From an archaeon (lineage in GTDB: Archaea > Micrarchaeota > Micrarchaeia > Norongarragalinales > SBBD01), in the NCBI GenBank assembly GCA_005239845.1, contig SBBD01000166.1, forward strand, positions 1 through 11,578: a DNA stretch of 11,578 nucleotides, given 5' to 3'. Both the position numbers and the translations under genes were made by a program. Shown in pieces: positions 1-8,121 of this stretch. The notes beneath the pieces are model-generated. The model ran no database searches. It had not been told where the DNA came from and worked only from the letters and a program-made list of their open reading frames with translations. Position 1 is the first letter of the stretch; every line of letters begins with the position of its first letter.

Positions 1-173
1 CCGTAAGCATAGGTTACTAAAATAGCATACCCTGAAAAAACAGGCGAGAGGTTGGATTCTTACATGCAAGAGGATTTGATAGGCTTTACAATTGTAACGC
101 GCTCTATTGCGGATTGCTATGCCGTGGTAAAAGCGCTTCGGGGAATCGGCATATTGACGCATCAGTCCGTCCG
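1..173. other. Region 3' of the minus-strand gene cluster
   Basis: This stretch follows the last minus-strand gene. Apart from the doubtful small frame at 64-192, it holds a short inverted repeat CCTG-AAAAAA-CAGG (31-44) that reads as a T6 run on the minus strand about 135 nt beyond the stop codon. Archaeal transcription often ends at T-runs, so this could be a weak terminator, but the stem is only 4 bp. No tRNA or other RNA gene is visible. Confidence 0.3.
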
Positions 174-192
174 TCAGTCTACGATCTGGTAG
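64..192 (+). CDS. Possible small protein of 42 residues, unknown function
   Basis: A short open frame begins with ATG at 64 and ends with TAG at 190-192. A weak TATA-like stretch (TAAAATA, 18-24) lies about 40-46 nt upstream, a distance similar to the other promoters here, and a purine run GAGAGG (46-51) could help ribosome binding. The predicted peptide is plausible as protein: hydrophobic residues alternate with charged ones, and residues 14-30 could form an amphipathic helix. I do not recognise a family. Its 3' end overlaps the end of the convergent FAD oxidoreductase gene by 19 bases. It could equally be chance, since a 42-codon frame is not rare. Confidence 0.28.
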   Translation: MQEDLIGFTIVTRSIADCYAVVKALRGIGILTHQSVRQSTIW

Positions 193-1649
193 GTCTGGAA
201 CTTCTTCTTCGTCTCCTGCCAGTCCTGCCTCGTTTTCTCTTCCACGACGTGTTTCGCGGCAAGAAAGCCCATGTCCATGCAGTGGTCCATGTTGTTGTAG
301 TTGAACAGGCCTTGCCTGCCGATAGTCAGAAAGTTCTCGAGGGACTCCAAGTAGGCGGCCACTTCATTCAGGTTCTTGTCGAAACCAATGTCATACACGG
401 GATACTTGTTGCGCAGCCTCACCGCAAAATACTCGGCCACGTCCTCCTTTTTCAGGATGCCCACCTTCTCGAGATCTGCAACAGCACGCTCGAACAACTC
501 GGAATCCGTTGCGTTCCACGCCCAATCCCCTTTTTCCTTCTGCACCATCTCCAACGAGCCGCCACCCACTTCCGTGGAAGGGCTGCAGGTGATTTCCACC
601 ATGAGTACCGTCTTGTCTGCAGGGCCCATCTCGCTGCTGAAGCCCTTCTGCTCGCTCAAACGGTTGAACACGACTTCCTTTTCAGGATAGAAAATCCAGT
701 TGTCCTCAAAAAGACGGGGCTTGTTCACTACAAGATAAAGCACGATGAGGCCGCGGTAGCGTAAACGGGCGGCTGCCTGCAATACGTTTTCGGGAGGCAC
801 GGGACGCAACAGCTTGACGACCTGCCCCAAGTGGATGGAGGAAACGACAAAATCTGGCGAGGTGCTTTTGCGTAATCCATTCTTCTCGTACGTGACTTCC
901 GTCACGCGCCTGCCCTCCAGCTTCAATTCCGTGGGCCACGCCTTCAAGTGCACGCTGCCCTTGTTCTGCAGGATGCGTTCCGCCATTTTTTCGGAGAGGC
1001 GGATGCATCCCTTTTTCGGGTAGTAGAACGCGTGCGCCGTGATTTCCTTCTTGTTCTTCTCGCCAAGAAACATGCGCTTGACGAGCTCGGAAAGCGAGGG
1101 AATGGAGACGCGGATGCGCGCGAGTTCCGCATCCAAACCGTTCGGGTCCACGCCCCACACTTTTTCCGCGTACCCCTTGAACACGGCCTCGTAAATCTGT
1201 TTCCCGAAGCGGTTCGTCAAGTATTTCTCATAGGAATAGTCTTCCGGGTGCCCAAAAGTGCGGAAAGTCGCCGCTTTCGCGTAGCTCAAGCCGAACCCCA
1301 TCGCCTGCAAAGGAGGGACGCTCGTCAGGAGGGCAACAGGCTTGAAGGGATAGTTGAAGTACTTTCCGAGGATGCGGATGCGGCTCTTCTTGGGGAGTGC
1401 TTGCAATTCGTCGCCTAATAAGGCCTTAATCTCCTCCAGGATGCCGGACAGTTGCGTGTAAATCTTGTGCGGCCCCAAGTCCACTTTATAGTCGCCGGAA
1501 GTGCCCGAGTGCGTAAAGCTGGCCGCCGTGCCACCCACGTGGTCCCTTTTTTCCAAGACTTCGACGTTCCAGCCGGATTCCGCGAGCTTCCAGCCCGTGG
1601 CCAAGCCCGTGACTCCGCCGCCCAAAATAATGGTGCGCTTATTTGTCAT
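174..1649 (-). CDS. FAD-dependent oxidoreductase, HemY / UDP-galactopyranose-mutase-like
   Basis: The product (491 residues from the chosen start) is a flavoprotein of the protoporphyrinogen-oxidase-like amine-oxidase superfamily. An N-terminal Rossmann motif for FAD/NAD (GGGVTGLATG, residues 10-19) is followed by the acidic ribose-binding end and GG doublet (LEKRDHVGG, 32-40). The C-terminal FAD-contacting motif IGRQGLFNYNNMDH begins near residue 443. The central YAEKVWGVDP stretch resembles COG1232-type proteins found in glycan clusters. The substrate is unknown; position next to a methyltransferase and a GT-C glycosyltransferase suggests sugar or lipid-linked glycan chemistry, which is inference. 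The frame opens earlier, at GTG 1703 (8 nt after the methyltransferase stop) or ATG 1670. I prefer ATG 1649 because the Rossmann strand follows it at once and the upstream residues look unlike conserved protein. No clear ribosome binding site decides this. Confidence 0.85.
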   Translation of the reverse strand: MTNKRTIILGGGVTGLATGWKLAESGWNVEVLEKRDHVGGTAASFTHSGTSGDYKVDLGPHKIYTQLSGILEEIKALLGDELQALPKKSRIRILGKYFNYPFKPVALLTSVPPLQAMGFGLSYAKAATFRTFGHPEDYSYEKYLTNRFGKQIYEAVFKGYAEKVWGVDPNGLDAELARIRVSIPSLSELVKRMFLGEKNKKEITAHAFYYPKKGCIRLSEKMAERILQNKGSVHLKAWPTELKLEGRRVTEVTYEKNGLRKSTSPDFVVSSIHLGQVVKLLRPVPPENVLQAAARLRYRGLIVLYLVVNKPRLFEDNWIFYPEKEVVFNRLSEQKGFSSEMGPADKTVLMVEITCSPSTEVGGGSLEMVQKEKGDWAWNATDSELFERAVADLEKVGILKKEDVAEYFAVRLRNKYPVYDIGFDKNLNEVAAYLESLENFLTIGRQGLFNYNNMDHCMDMGFLAAKHVVEEKTRQDWQETKKKFQTYQIVD

Positions 1650-1711
1650 AGAATGGTTCAACCACAGCATTGCTGCAAAACGGAAAAAAACGAAATTTCT
1701 CACGCCTTATC

Positions 1712-2677
1712 TTATTTTTTGCGCGCCACCACGACGCTCTGCGACGCGTAATATTTTATCTGCTGGTTCTGCAAGCGCAAGGCGGAGACGATGGTGTTCA
1801 TGATTTTGTAGAGGGCGGGGCTGTAGGGCTGCAAACGGAAAACCAAGTAGCCGAGGTTCAGCTTCTGCCAGTGCCGCTTTTCGAAGAACGGCTGGAAGCC
1901 GTTGCGTTCCAGCATCAAGCGAATGGTTTTCGGGGTGAAGTACCACAAGTGCACGCTCAGCAAGAACCACCACTTGCGTCCCGCGAGCCGCGCCAGCTTG
2001 CTCCCGAAGTTCGGATAGTTCACGACGAGCAGGCCGCCGGGCTTCAAGATGCGGTAGGCTTCCTTCACGTCCGCGGTCGGGTCGGGCACGTGCTCCAACA
2101 CGTCCCAAAACGTGACGACGTCGAAGGAATTTGCCGCATATTTTGCGGTGTGCAGCGTTCCCTGCCGTGAATCCACGCCCAGCTTTTCCCGCCCGTATTT
2201 TGCGAGCCAGTGCGAGGGCTCTACGCCGTGCGCCTGCCATCCCCTTTCTTTCGCGGCCTTCACGAAGAACCCCGCAGCGCACCCCACGTCCAGCAACTTG
2301 CCCTTTTGAGGAAGAAACGTTTCAATCAGTTTGACGCCGCTGACAAAGGTAGCCATCCTTCCTGCAGACTGGGAAACGTACGTTTCGTCTTCAGCGGAAG
2401 CATAGCCTTTCACGATGCGTTCCGCTTTCAGGCGGGGGTTCACGTACACGAAGCCGCAGCGCTTGCAGCGCACGACGCGATCGGTTAGCACTTCGTTGCC
2501 GGAAGCGGAAAAGCTCTCCTCGCGCGCGACGTGCCCCGAGAGCGCATCGTACACTACCGCGTAATCGTCCGCGCCGCACAGGTTGCAGTTCACGTGTTCC
2601 AACACATCCGACGCCGCGCGTTTTGCGGAAGCGTTGGAATGCTTGGAAATCTTGGATGCGGGTTTTTTGCTAGGCAT
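1712..2677 (-). CDS. SAM-dependent class I methyltransferase with N-terminal zinc-binding region
   Basis: This 321-residue protein has two parts. Residues 31-74 carry two CxxC pairs (C31/C34 and C71/C74), a zinc-ribbon-like module also seen in front of sugar C-methyltransferases. The catalytic domain follows: motif I LLDVGCAAG (128-136) binds S-adenosylmethionine, GVEPS (151-155) carries the acidic residue for the ribose, FWDVLEHVPDP (190-200) is the post-II/motif II region, and LKPGG (211-215) is typical of the fold. HLWYFTP (243-249) is a common signature of the Methyltransf_23 type. It probably methylates a small molecule, perhaps a nucleotide-linked or lipid-linked sugar given the neighbouring glycosyltransferase and flavoprotein; the substrate is not shown by the sequence. 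It has its own candidate TATA element about 51-58 nt upstream, so it may start a separate transcript that also carries the flavoprotein gene. Confidence 0.88.
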   Translation of the reverse strand: MPSKKPASKISKHSNASAKRAASDVLEHVNCNLCGADDYAVVYDALSGHVAREESFSASGNEVLTDRVVRCKRCGFVYVNPRLKAERIVKGYASAEDETYVSQSAGRMATFVSGVKLIETFLPQKGKLLDVGCAAGFFVKAAKERGWQAHGVEPSHWLAKYGREKLGVDSRQGTLHTAKYAANSFDVVTFWDVLEHVPDPTADVKEAYRILKPGGLLVVNYPNFGSKLARLAGRKWWFLLSVHLWYFTPKTIRLMLERNGFQPFFEKRHWQKLNLGYLVFRLQPYSPALYKIMNTIVSALRLQNQQIKYYASQSVVVARKK

Positions 2678-2727
2678 GCATGAATCCCTCGAAAAAAAGC
2701 AGGTAACCTATTGCTCGGGGGAAGGGG

Positions 2728-2735
2728 CTTTAAAA
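2728..2735 (-). promoter_or_regulatory. Candidate TATA box for the methyltransferase gene
   Basis: On the minus strand this reads TTTTAAAG, preceded by a GAAATGG stretch. Its near edge is 51 nt upstream of the ATG at 2677. With the usual archaeal spacing of about 25 nt to the start point, the transcript would have a leader of roughly 25 nt. It lies in the only sizeable gap (155 nt) within the minus-strand cluster. Nothing else gene-like was seen in that gap. Confidence 0.45.
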
Positions 2736-2832
2736 CCATTTCGAAAAGGGGAAGACGATTTCCTACGGTTTATGAAAATGCGCTTCCAATCGCAGAAAAG
2801 GGCGGGAGGGTTGGCCGCAAGAGCCCCACGGA

Positions 2833-4194
2833 CTACGTTCTCGCGTAAATGGAGATGCCGCGTTGGTCGTAGAGGAGGCGATAGTTTTCTTCCGGAAAAT
2901 AGGGGTCGAACTTCCACGCATCGTAGGAACTCTTGAGGACGCACGTTTCTGAAATTGGCGCTGAATCGGTAAAGTACGAGACGGGACGCTTGGCGTAATG
3001 AATGGCGACAGCCGGAACGTTGGAGAAAATGCTTCCAGGGCAGTTTGCCGCCACAAAAGAGCCGGCTTCCGCATATGCTACGTGCTTTTCATATTGCGTA
3101 TAGACGCCTAAAACGAGCACGAGCCCCAGCAGCGCGTTCAATAAAACGGTCGCTGCGGCCAACGGGTTCCAAGAAAAGCGTTTGAGGAACGGCAAATGCG
3201 GCCGAGTGCCTTTCGCTCCAACGATGGAGTGCGCTGCAAGAATGCAGAGAAAGGGAATGGCAGGCACGAGGTAGCGGAAGAGCCTGAAGTTGAACATTCC
3301 ATACAGCTCCATGGAGAGCACGATTCCAAAGACGGCAAGGGAAAGAAGTGCAAGAGAAGGGGAAAGCAGGTCATGTGGTTTTCTGAGGTAGGGCAAAACC
3401 CAAGGGAAGGCGAAGGCCAGCGTAAACGGAAGCAAGAGCAAATAGCTGGGAATCTGGTCCGGCAGGGAAAGGTCGCCCTGGCGAACGTTCACTTGGGCCG
3501 CTACGAAATTCACAATGCGTTCAACGGCATTTCCAGAGGAAGGGAGGACGAGAACAAACAGGGCAAGCAGCAACAGGAATGTGGAGATTCCCACGGCAGC
3601 AGGCAGAGAAAAGATCAAGCCGAGTTTGCGTTTATTCCACAAATACAGGAGGGCGATGAGGAACACGTAGAGGCCGATGAAGCGGGTGAAGACGAGTAGC
3701 GCAGAAGCAGCTCCAAACAAGGCGAAGTTAACCGAGGACGGCGTACGGACGGTTCTTTCCAGCAAACCGACGGACAACACGAGGAGCGCAAGGAACAAGG
3801 GTTCGGTGAGCACGCGCGTGGATAGGAAGAAAACGAAAGGGTTCGAGGCAAAGAATAGGGCGCTCCAATACGCTGCCTCCTCTCCCAACAGATTTTTGGT
3901 GAAGAAATAGCTGAGGACAACAGTAAGGGCATACAAAACCAGGTTCAAGAGCTTGCCCGCGAGCTCCACGTCTCCAAGGAAGGGAAGGAGCCACGCAACC
4001 ATTTGGGGAAACACGTAGAACCTGCCGCTCTCGCCCTCCAGAATGAGGGCCGGGTCCTGGCGTTCCAGCGCGTCCGCCGCATTCATGTACGTATATTCGT
4101 CCATCGCAAATACGCGGAAGTGCAGGGAAAGCAAGGCTAACGCCAAAAAAAGGAGAAGGAAGGGGAGTGCTTTTTTCAGCGGGAAGGAAAGCAT
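2833..4194 (-). CDS. Polytopic GT-C glycosyltransferase, PMT/ArnT-like (GT39/GT83 type)
   Basis: The 453-residue product is an integral membrane protein with about ten hydrophobic segments spread over residues 8-365, then a soluble C-terminal tail (about 370-453) that should face outside. The first membrane segment is followed by an acidic pair in MDEYTY (D32, E33), the place of the catalytic or metal-binding acidic residues in GT-C enzymes. TRVLTEPLF (126-134) and RYLVPAIPF (307-315) match conserved loops of PMT_2-like proteins. Members move a sugar from a lipid-phosphate donor to a protein, lipid or glycan on the outer face of the membrane. The start codon lies 28 nt after the stop of the secretion ATPase gene, so the two are probably co-transcribed. 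Donor and acceptor cannot be told from sequence. It could be a protein O-glycosyltransferase acting on pilin-like subunits, but that is inference. Confidence 0.82.
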   Translation of the reverse strand: MLSFPLKKALPFLLLFLALALLSLHFRVFAMDEYTYMNAADALERQDPALILEGESGRFYVFPQMVAWLLPFLGDVELAGKLLNLVLYALTVVLSYFFTKNLLGEEAAYWSALFFASNPFVFFLSTRVLTEPLFLALLVLSVGLLERTVRTPSSVNFALFGAASALLVFTRFIGLYVFLIALLYLWNKRKLGLIFSLPAAVGISTFLLLLALFVLVLPSSGNAVERIVNFVAAQVNVRQGDLSLPDQIPSYLLLLPFTLAFAFPWVLPYLRKPHDLLSPSLALLSLAVFGIVLSMELYGMFNFRLFRYLVPAIPFLCILAAHSIVGAKGTRPHLPFLKRFSWNPLAAATVLLNALLGLVLVLGVYTQYEKHVAYAEAGSFVAANCPGSIFSNVPAVAIHYAKRPVSYFTDSAPISETCVLKSSYDAWKFDPYFPEENYRLLYDQRGISIYART

Positions 4195-4222
4195 AGGGAT
4201 GACGTTCTAGCGGGCCAATCGA

Positions 4223-7200
4223 TTATTTCTTTAGCAAGGGTTTCGCGAGGCTGTTGTTCACCCACTCCTTCCACTCGCGGAGCAAGCGGGCGTGTTCCAC
4301 CGCACCGCTTTCCTCGCGCTGGGACTCCGCGAGCAGCAGGTATTTCGCATGGGCCTTGATCGTGTTTTCCGCCTCCAACAATTTGGGAAGGTCGTACTTG
4401 CGCCTCATTTCAACAAGGTACTGCTTGCTTTCCGCCCTCGCTTTGATTTCGCTCCAAATTTGTTCCACCGAAAGGCCGCGGTTGCGCTGCAGGCGCTTCA
4501 TCCAATCCGATTCCTTGATGCGCTCCTCGAACATTTCGAGCTCGTCCTTGCGCGCGTCGAACTGCATCCACTGCAAAAATCCGCCTTCGCGCTGCGGGTC
4601 CTCGTTCCAATACTTGCCTATTTCCGTCACTTCCACGAGCCTCCGGCTCCGTTTCAGCGAGCCCTGGAAGCGGATGGGTGCTGCCACGACTGCGAAGTCC
4701 GTGGCCTTGAAGGACGTCGTAGGCACGCCCAAGTCGTTGACGACGCGGTCCCAGATGCTGTACGCGCTCTCGCCGTGGATGGTGCCCATGACCACGTTTC
4801 CCACGGCTCCGACGCGCATGGCCTCATAAAGTGCTTTCGCTTCCAGGCTTCGAACTTCCCCGACGATCAAGACGGAATCGCCCAGACGCAACGCCGTACG
4901 CAAGGCATCCTCCGCGCTTACTTCAGATTCGCTCTGCATTCCTAGGGGGGGCCTTGTTTTCAGTCTTTGAATATTGAACCCCAGGCGCTTGAGCTGCGGC
5001 ACGGGTAGCTCCTGGGTGTTGTGCGCGATGATGTTCTCGCAAACGAAGTTCTCGCACCCGGGAACCGAGAAATCGTAGACGTACGTTTCCTCAACGGGCA
5101 CTGGCTCCACTGAATAGACTTGGTCCCAATAGATGTCCGATTTTGCTAGCTGCGAAAAATAGCCCTGCAGCGCTGTCTGCGACAAAGCCGACGCCATTTG
5201 AAGGAGCTTCCGCCTTCCGATGCGGTTCTGGCGCACGAGATAATCCTGCCTGTTGAACCCTTTCGTGCTGGCCGCTAGCGTCTCCAGCAGCTGGCGCGGC
5301 AGAGGGATGACGTCTGTAGAATCGTGTGTCGACTGCCGTGAGACCAGCCGCCGCAGGGCCGCGTTCTTTCTTTCCTGGAGAAAGCCCACGGCCTGGAACT
5401 TTTCAAGGAACTGATTCGCTGAAATTGCTATCGACCGCATTCCCGTGCTGCTCGGCCCGTGTCCGCGCGCTACAATCCCCAGCCTGAGCAAGAGCGTTCT
5501 TACTCCCGCCAGCAGTTCCCCTGAAACACTGCAGGCGGTAACTTCTTTCTTTCCGGCGTATCCGTCCCCGCTGAAATAGCCCTTGAGCAACTCGGAGACT
5601 CCTGCATCGGAAAGGCCGAACGCCCAATCGGGCACTCGCTTGGAGAAGGAATCCCCCTCCAGCCCCAATCCATTGCGAAGCGCCCAAACTAGCCCCGTGT
5701 TGGAGACAATCCTTGAATAGCCGTCGGAGTGCTGCCTGCTGACGAGGCCGAACGGCGCGACGGCGGCATCCACGGCCTTTACCTCCTCCGGTTCCCCAGC
5801 AGCGATGACGACCCCGTATTTCCCATCATAACAGCCGTCAGCCAACCACAACCCGATTAGGTTGAGGAATGCAGGCGAAATCCGGAGTTTTGCCGGGATT
5901 GCCTTTGATTTCCCGTCCAGCTTGAACTTGACCTCCTTCATGCAGAGCAACTCCGGGAAATCGCGGGCAACCCACATTGGCAGGATACCTTTCCGTAGCC
6001 AATTCTGGACTGTTCCCTTTGAGTTACCGTTCTCTCTGGCCTTATCCATCAGTGCCTTTCTGTGGGCGCGCCCCCATGCCCGGTATTCCTCGCACTGCAG
6101 GAAAGCACTACCTGGCAATTGGCAGCGTTCAAGCACGTCAATCTCTGGCAAGCCCGTTGAATCATCGCTTGGAAGCCTGCGCGGCACCGCCAGGAAGTCG
6201 CCGGGCTTGAGCTTGGAAGTCTTGATCGGCTCGACGCCGAAATTTCCCAACGTGAACAGCGAATGATCTCCCGTCACCTTCAAGTGCCTGCCAGTCCTAG
6301 TGACCACCTCGTATAGGGGTTTAGATACGCGGTGCCGGATGAATTGTGTAACTGGCTGCAGCGAAATCTTGTTTTCGGCATCCAAAGCGAAGACGCGCAC
6401 GCCCTCGGGATTTGTGCGCAAAACGTCCTTTCCGCCGATATTTTCGGTTCCATATTCCTCAAGCAAGCCATCCACAAGCTTCCCGACAGTGGTTCTTTGG
6501 AGTCTTCCGCCGCGCTCCACCATCAGCTCCGAATCACCGGTCACGCTATCCTCCTGCACGATTATCCTGAGGTTCTGCGAGATTTCCTGCATCAAGGCCT
6601 GCAGCAGGCTCGTCTTTCCCGCTCCTCTGGAGCCCACGATGAGCATACTCGCCTGCGCGTCCACGAAGAAGCTCAAGAGCCCTGCCGCCATCGGAGAAAA
6701 CATTTTCTGTTCCAGGAACTGCGCCAGCGTCCACGGCGTCTCCTTGTGCAAGCGGAAGGCGAACGCCGTGCCGTCTACTGCAAGAGGCCTGCCGATGGCG
6801 GCAATGCGCGTCTGCAAGTCCGCCAAGTCGAAGTCCAGAATGGGGTGCGCCTCGTCGAAAGGCCTCCCAGAAAGCGAGCGGAACCGCGAAATCGTGCTTT
6901 TGGCCTCCTCTTCCGAGAAGATGACGTTGGTCTGGCACTGCCCGTACTTCGAATGCACGACGTACATGGGCTTTTCTCCGAGTGGCGAGTCAATATAGAC
7001 GTCCGTCAACTGGCGGTCGCTCAACAGGATTTCGAGGATGCCGAAGCCGATGGTGTACCTTGCCACAATCGTGGCCAGCTGGTCCCGTTCCTCGGAAGTC
7101 AAGGAAATCCGGTTGCGCTGTCCCAAGTCCCCCAGCGTCGCATTATAGATTTTCCCGAAATACCTCCGCGCTTGCTGCATGTCCAAAAACGAGACGGAAG

Positions 7201-7999
7201 TGGGGCGGTGCGTGGCCACGACTTCCTTCGTCTTTTCCAGCAAAAAGTACTTCTCGGGAGCCAGCGTGTACTCGGGAGGATTGATGTAGTACATGTACTC
7301 CACTTTCTCGGGATGCCGGTAAATGAAGACGGTGGTGCCGGCCACGTCGTACTGGTCCACGAGCTGCAGGTTCTCCACTCCCGCGAAAAAGATGCGGCTG
7401 CCGATGAAGGAAGGCTTGATGGCCGCCTCGAAAAACGCGTGGTAAATGGCCCGATCTTGCGGGATTTCCGAGAGCTGGACGAGGTACTGCTTCATTTGCT
7501 GGATGATGGACGTCTTCTCCAGCTCGCTGCGCAGGAAGTCAAGCGTCTTCAAGTAAACGGCAAGGTCCTCTTTCTGTTCTTGAGGCAACGGTTCGAGTTT
7601 CTGCCCCTCCTCCTTCAGAAGCTGGAGGAGGAACAAGTAGGCCTTGAAGAAGTCCCCTGGAAGTAAGCCGAGGAACTGCATGACGGCGTCGTGCCGTTTC
7701 GCCAACAGCCTGCTTTCCGTCGTCTTCCCTAAATTGCTGGGAGCCCACACGGCCTCGTTCTCGAACTTGTTGACCAAATCCGCGACCTGGCGCAGGAAGC
7801 GGGTCTGCTCGTCGTCGTAGATGCGTTCGTAGTATTCGCTCAAGACGATTTCGTCCGCGTCCACCTCGCGCAGTTTTGAGACGACGTCCTGCATGCAGGC
7901 GGCATATTGCGCCACGTCCGCACCGTAGGGCGCTCCCTTGTAGTTGATGACCAGCTGCTTCCTCCCGCCCTCGCTCTTGACGACGTATTCCCCTACCAT
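4223..7999 (-). CDS. Type II/IV secretion system (KlbA/FlaI/VirB11-like) ATPase, intein-containing precursor
   Basis: The 1258-residue precursor would give a 748-residue ATPase once the intein (485-994) is removed. Extein features in order: an N-terminal helical region (1-200), a linker domain, and an ADxQTRI-like segment (ADLQTRIAAIG, 393-403) supplying arginines of the N2 domain. The Walker A loop is GSRGAGKT (456-463). The Asp box is rebuilt by splicing as QED/TQEL (482-484 plus 995-998), Walker B is SVLIVGE (1042-1048), and the His box is GTIHGE (1072-1077). A charged helical tail of about 110 residues follows. Such ATPases form cytoplasmic hexamers that drive pilus, archaellum or secretion machines. 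A GGGAGTGG ribosome binding site (8006-8013) lies 6 nt before the ATG at 7999 and supports that start. The membrane partner (TadC/FlaJ type) is not adjacent; a glycosyltransferase gene follows instead. Family assignment is firm; which machine it serves is not known. Confidence 0.93.
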   Translation of the reverse strand: MVGEYVVKSEGGRKQLVINYKGAPYGADVAQYAACMQDVVSKLREVDADEIVLSEYYERIYDDEQTRFLRQVADLVNKFENEAVWAPSNLGKTTESRLLAKRHDAVMQFLGLLPGDFFKAYLFLLQLLKEEGQKLEPLPQEQKEDLAVYLKTLDFLRSELEKTSIIQQMKQYLVQLSEIPQDRAIYHAFFEAAIKPSFIGSRIFFAGVENLQLVDQYDVAGTTVFIYRHPEKVEYMYYINPPEYTLAPEKYFLLEKTKEVVATHRPTSVSFLDMQQARRYFGKIYNATLGDLGQRNRISLTSEERDQLATIVARYTIGFGILEILLSDRQLTDVYIDSPLGEKPMYVVHSKYGQCQTNVIFSEEEAKSTISRFRSLSGRPFDEAHPILDFDLADLQTRIAAIGRPLAVDGTAFAFRLHKETPWTLAQFLEQKMFSPMAAGLLSFFVDAQASMLIVGSRGAGKTSLLQALMQEISQNLRIIVQEDSVTGDSELMVERGGRLQRTTVGKLVDGLLEEYGTENIGGKDVLRTNPEGVRVFALDAENKISLQPVTQFIRHRVSKPLYEVVTRTGRHLKVTGDHSLFTLGNFGVEPIKTSKLKPGDFLAVPRRLPSDDSTGLPEIDVLERCQLPGSAFLQCEEYRAWGRAHRKALMDKARENGNSKGTVQNWLRKGILPMWVARDFPELLCMKEVKFKLDGKSKAIPAKLRISPAFLNLIGLWLADGCYDGKYGVVIAAGEPEEVKAVDAAVAPFGLVSRQHSDGYSRIVSNTGLVWALRNGLGLEGDSFSKRVPDWAFGLSDAGVSELLKGYFSGDGYAGKKEVTACSVSGELLAGVRTLLLRLGIVARGHGPSSTGMRSIAISANQFLEKFQAVGFLQERKNAALRRLVSRQSTHDSTDVIPLPRQLLETLAASTKGFNRQDYLVRQNRIGRRKLLQMASALSQTALQGYFSQLAKSDIYWDQVYSVEPVPVEETYVYDFSVPGCENFVCENIIAHNTQELPVPQLKRLGFNIQRLKTRPPLGMQSESEVSAEDALRTALRLGDSVLIVGEVRSLEAKALYEAMRVGAVGNVVMGTIHGESAYSIWDRVVNDLGVPTTSFKATDFAVVAAPIRFQGSLKRSRRLVEVTEIGKYWNEDPQREGGFLQWMQFDARKDELEMFEERIKESDWMKRLQRNRGLSVEQIWSEIKARAESKQYLVEMRRKYDLPKLLEAENTIKAHAKYLLLAESQREESGAVEHARLLREWKEWVNNSLAKPLLKK
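5018..6547 (-). mobile_element. Intein with LAGLIDADG homing endonuclease in the ATPase Asp box
   Basis: Precursor residues 485-994 (510 residues) interrupt the Asp box. Block A starts at Ser485 (SVTGDSELMV). Block B has the TxxH motif (T576, H579) in LKVTGDHSLF. The endonuclease carries LAGLIDADG helix 1 LIGLWLADG (714-722, D721), block D KRVPDWAFG (787-795), helix 2 LLKGYFSGDG (804-813, D812) and block H LLLRLGIVARG (836-846). Block F is VYDFSVPGCENF (974-985) and block G IIAHN (990-994), followed by Thr995 as +1 nucleophile. Removing it joins RIIVQED to TQELPVPQLK, which matches the usual ED-T-x-E Asp box and fixes both junctions. A helix-turn-helix-like stretch lies near 653-685. All splicing and cutting residues are in place, so self-splicing and possible mobility are likely. 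The Ser1/Thr+1 pair differs from known KlbA inteins, which begin with Ala and have Cys at +1. Confidence 0.93.
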
Positions 8000-8005
8000 G
8001 CCCTT

Positions 8006-8013
8006 CCACTCCC
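8006..8013 (-). promoter_or_regulatory. Ribosome binding site of the secretion ATPase gene
   Basis: The minus strand reads GGGAGTGG with 6 nt to the ATG at 7999. It is close to the anti-Shine-Dalgarno complement GGAGGTG and supports that start. No convincing TATA box was found at the right distance upstream on this strand. Confidence 0.5.
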
Positions 8014-8121
8014 AACGAACATAAGTTCTACCCTAACGGCCGAGCCCCCTATTCCCTGCTCATACACTTTCCAGACTCGAATGCCCCGCCGTCTGCCTTT
8101 CGCTTTTCGCGATGGATGCTC

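Noticed and set aside
31..44. Inverted repeat CCTG-A6-CAGG as a terminator hairpin
   Set aside because: A 4-bp stem is too short to support more than a weak T-run terminator for the minus-strand cluster.
1650..1703. An 18-codon N-terminal extension of the flavoprotein from GTG 1703
   Set aside because: The extra residues are hydrophobic but lead straight into a cytosolic Rossmann fold, which argues against a signal peptide. The family normally begins just before the GxGxxG strand. The extension cannot be fully excluded.
6332..7666. A 444-codon open frame on the plus strand opposite the secretion ATPase
   Set aside because: It is antisense to conserved extein and intein sequence, its translation is low-complexity in His, Arg, Leu and Gln, and no motif is visible. 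Long open antisense frames are common opposite GC-rich genes with biased codon use.
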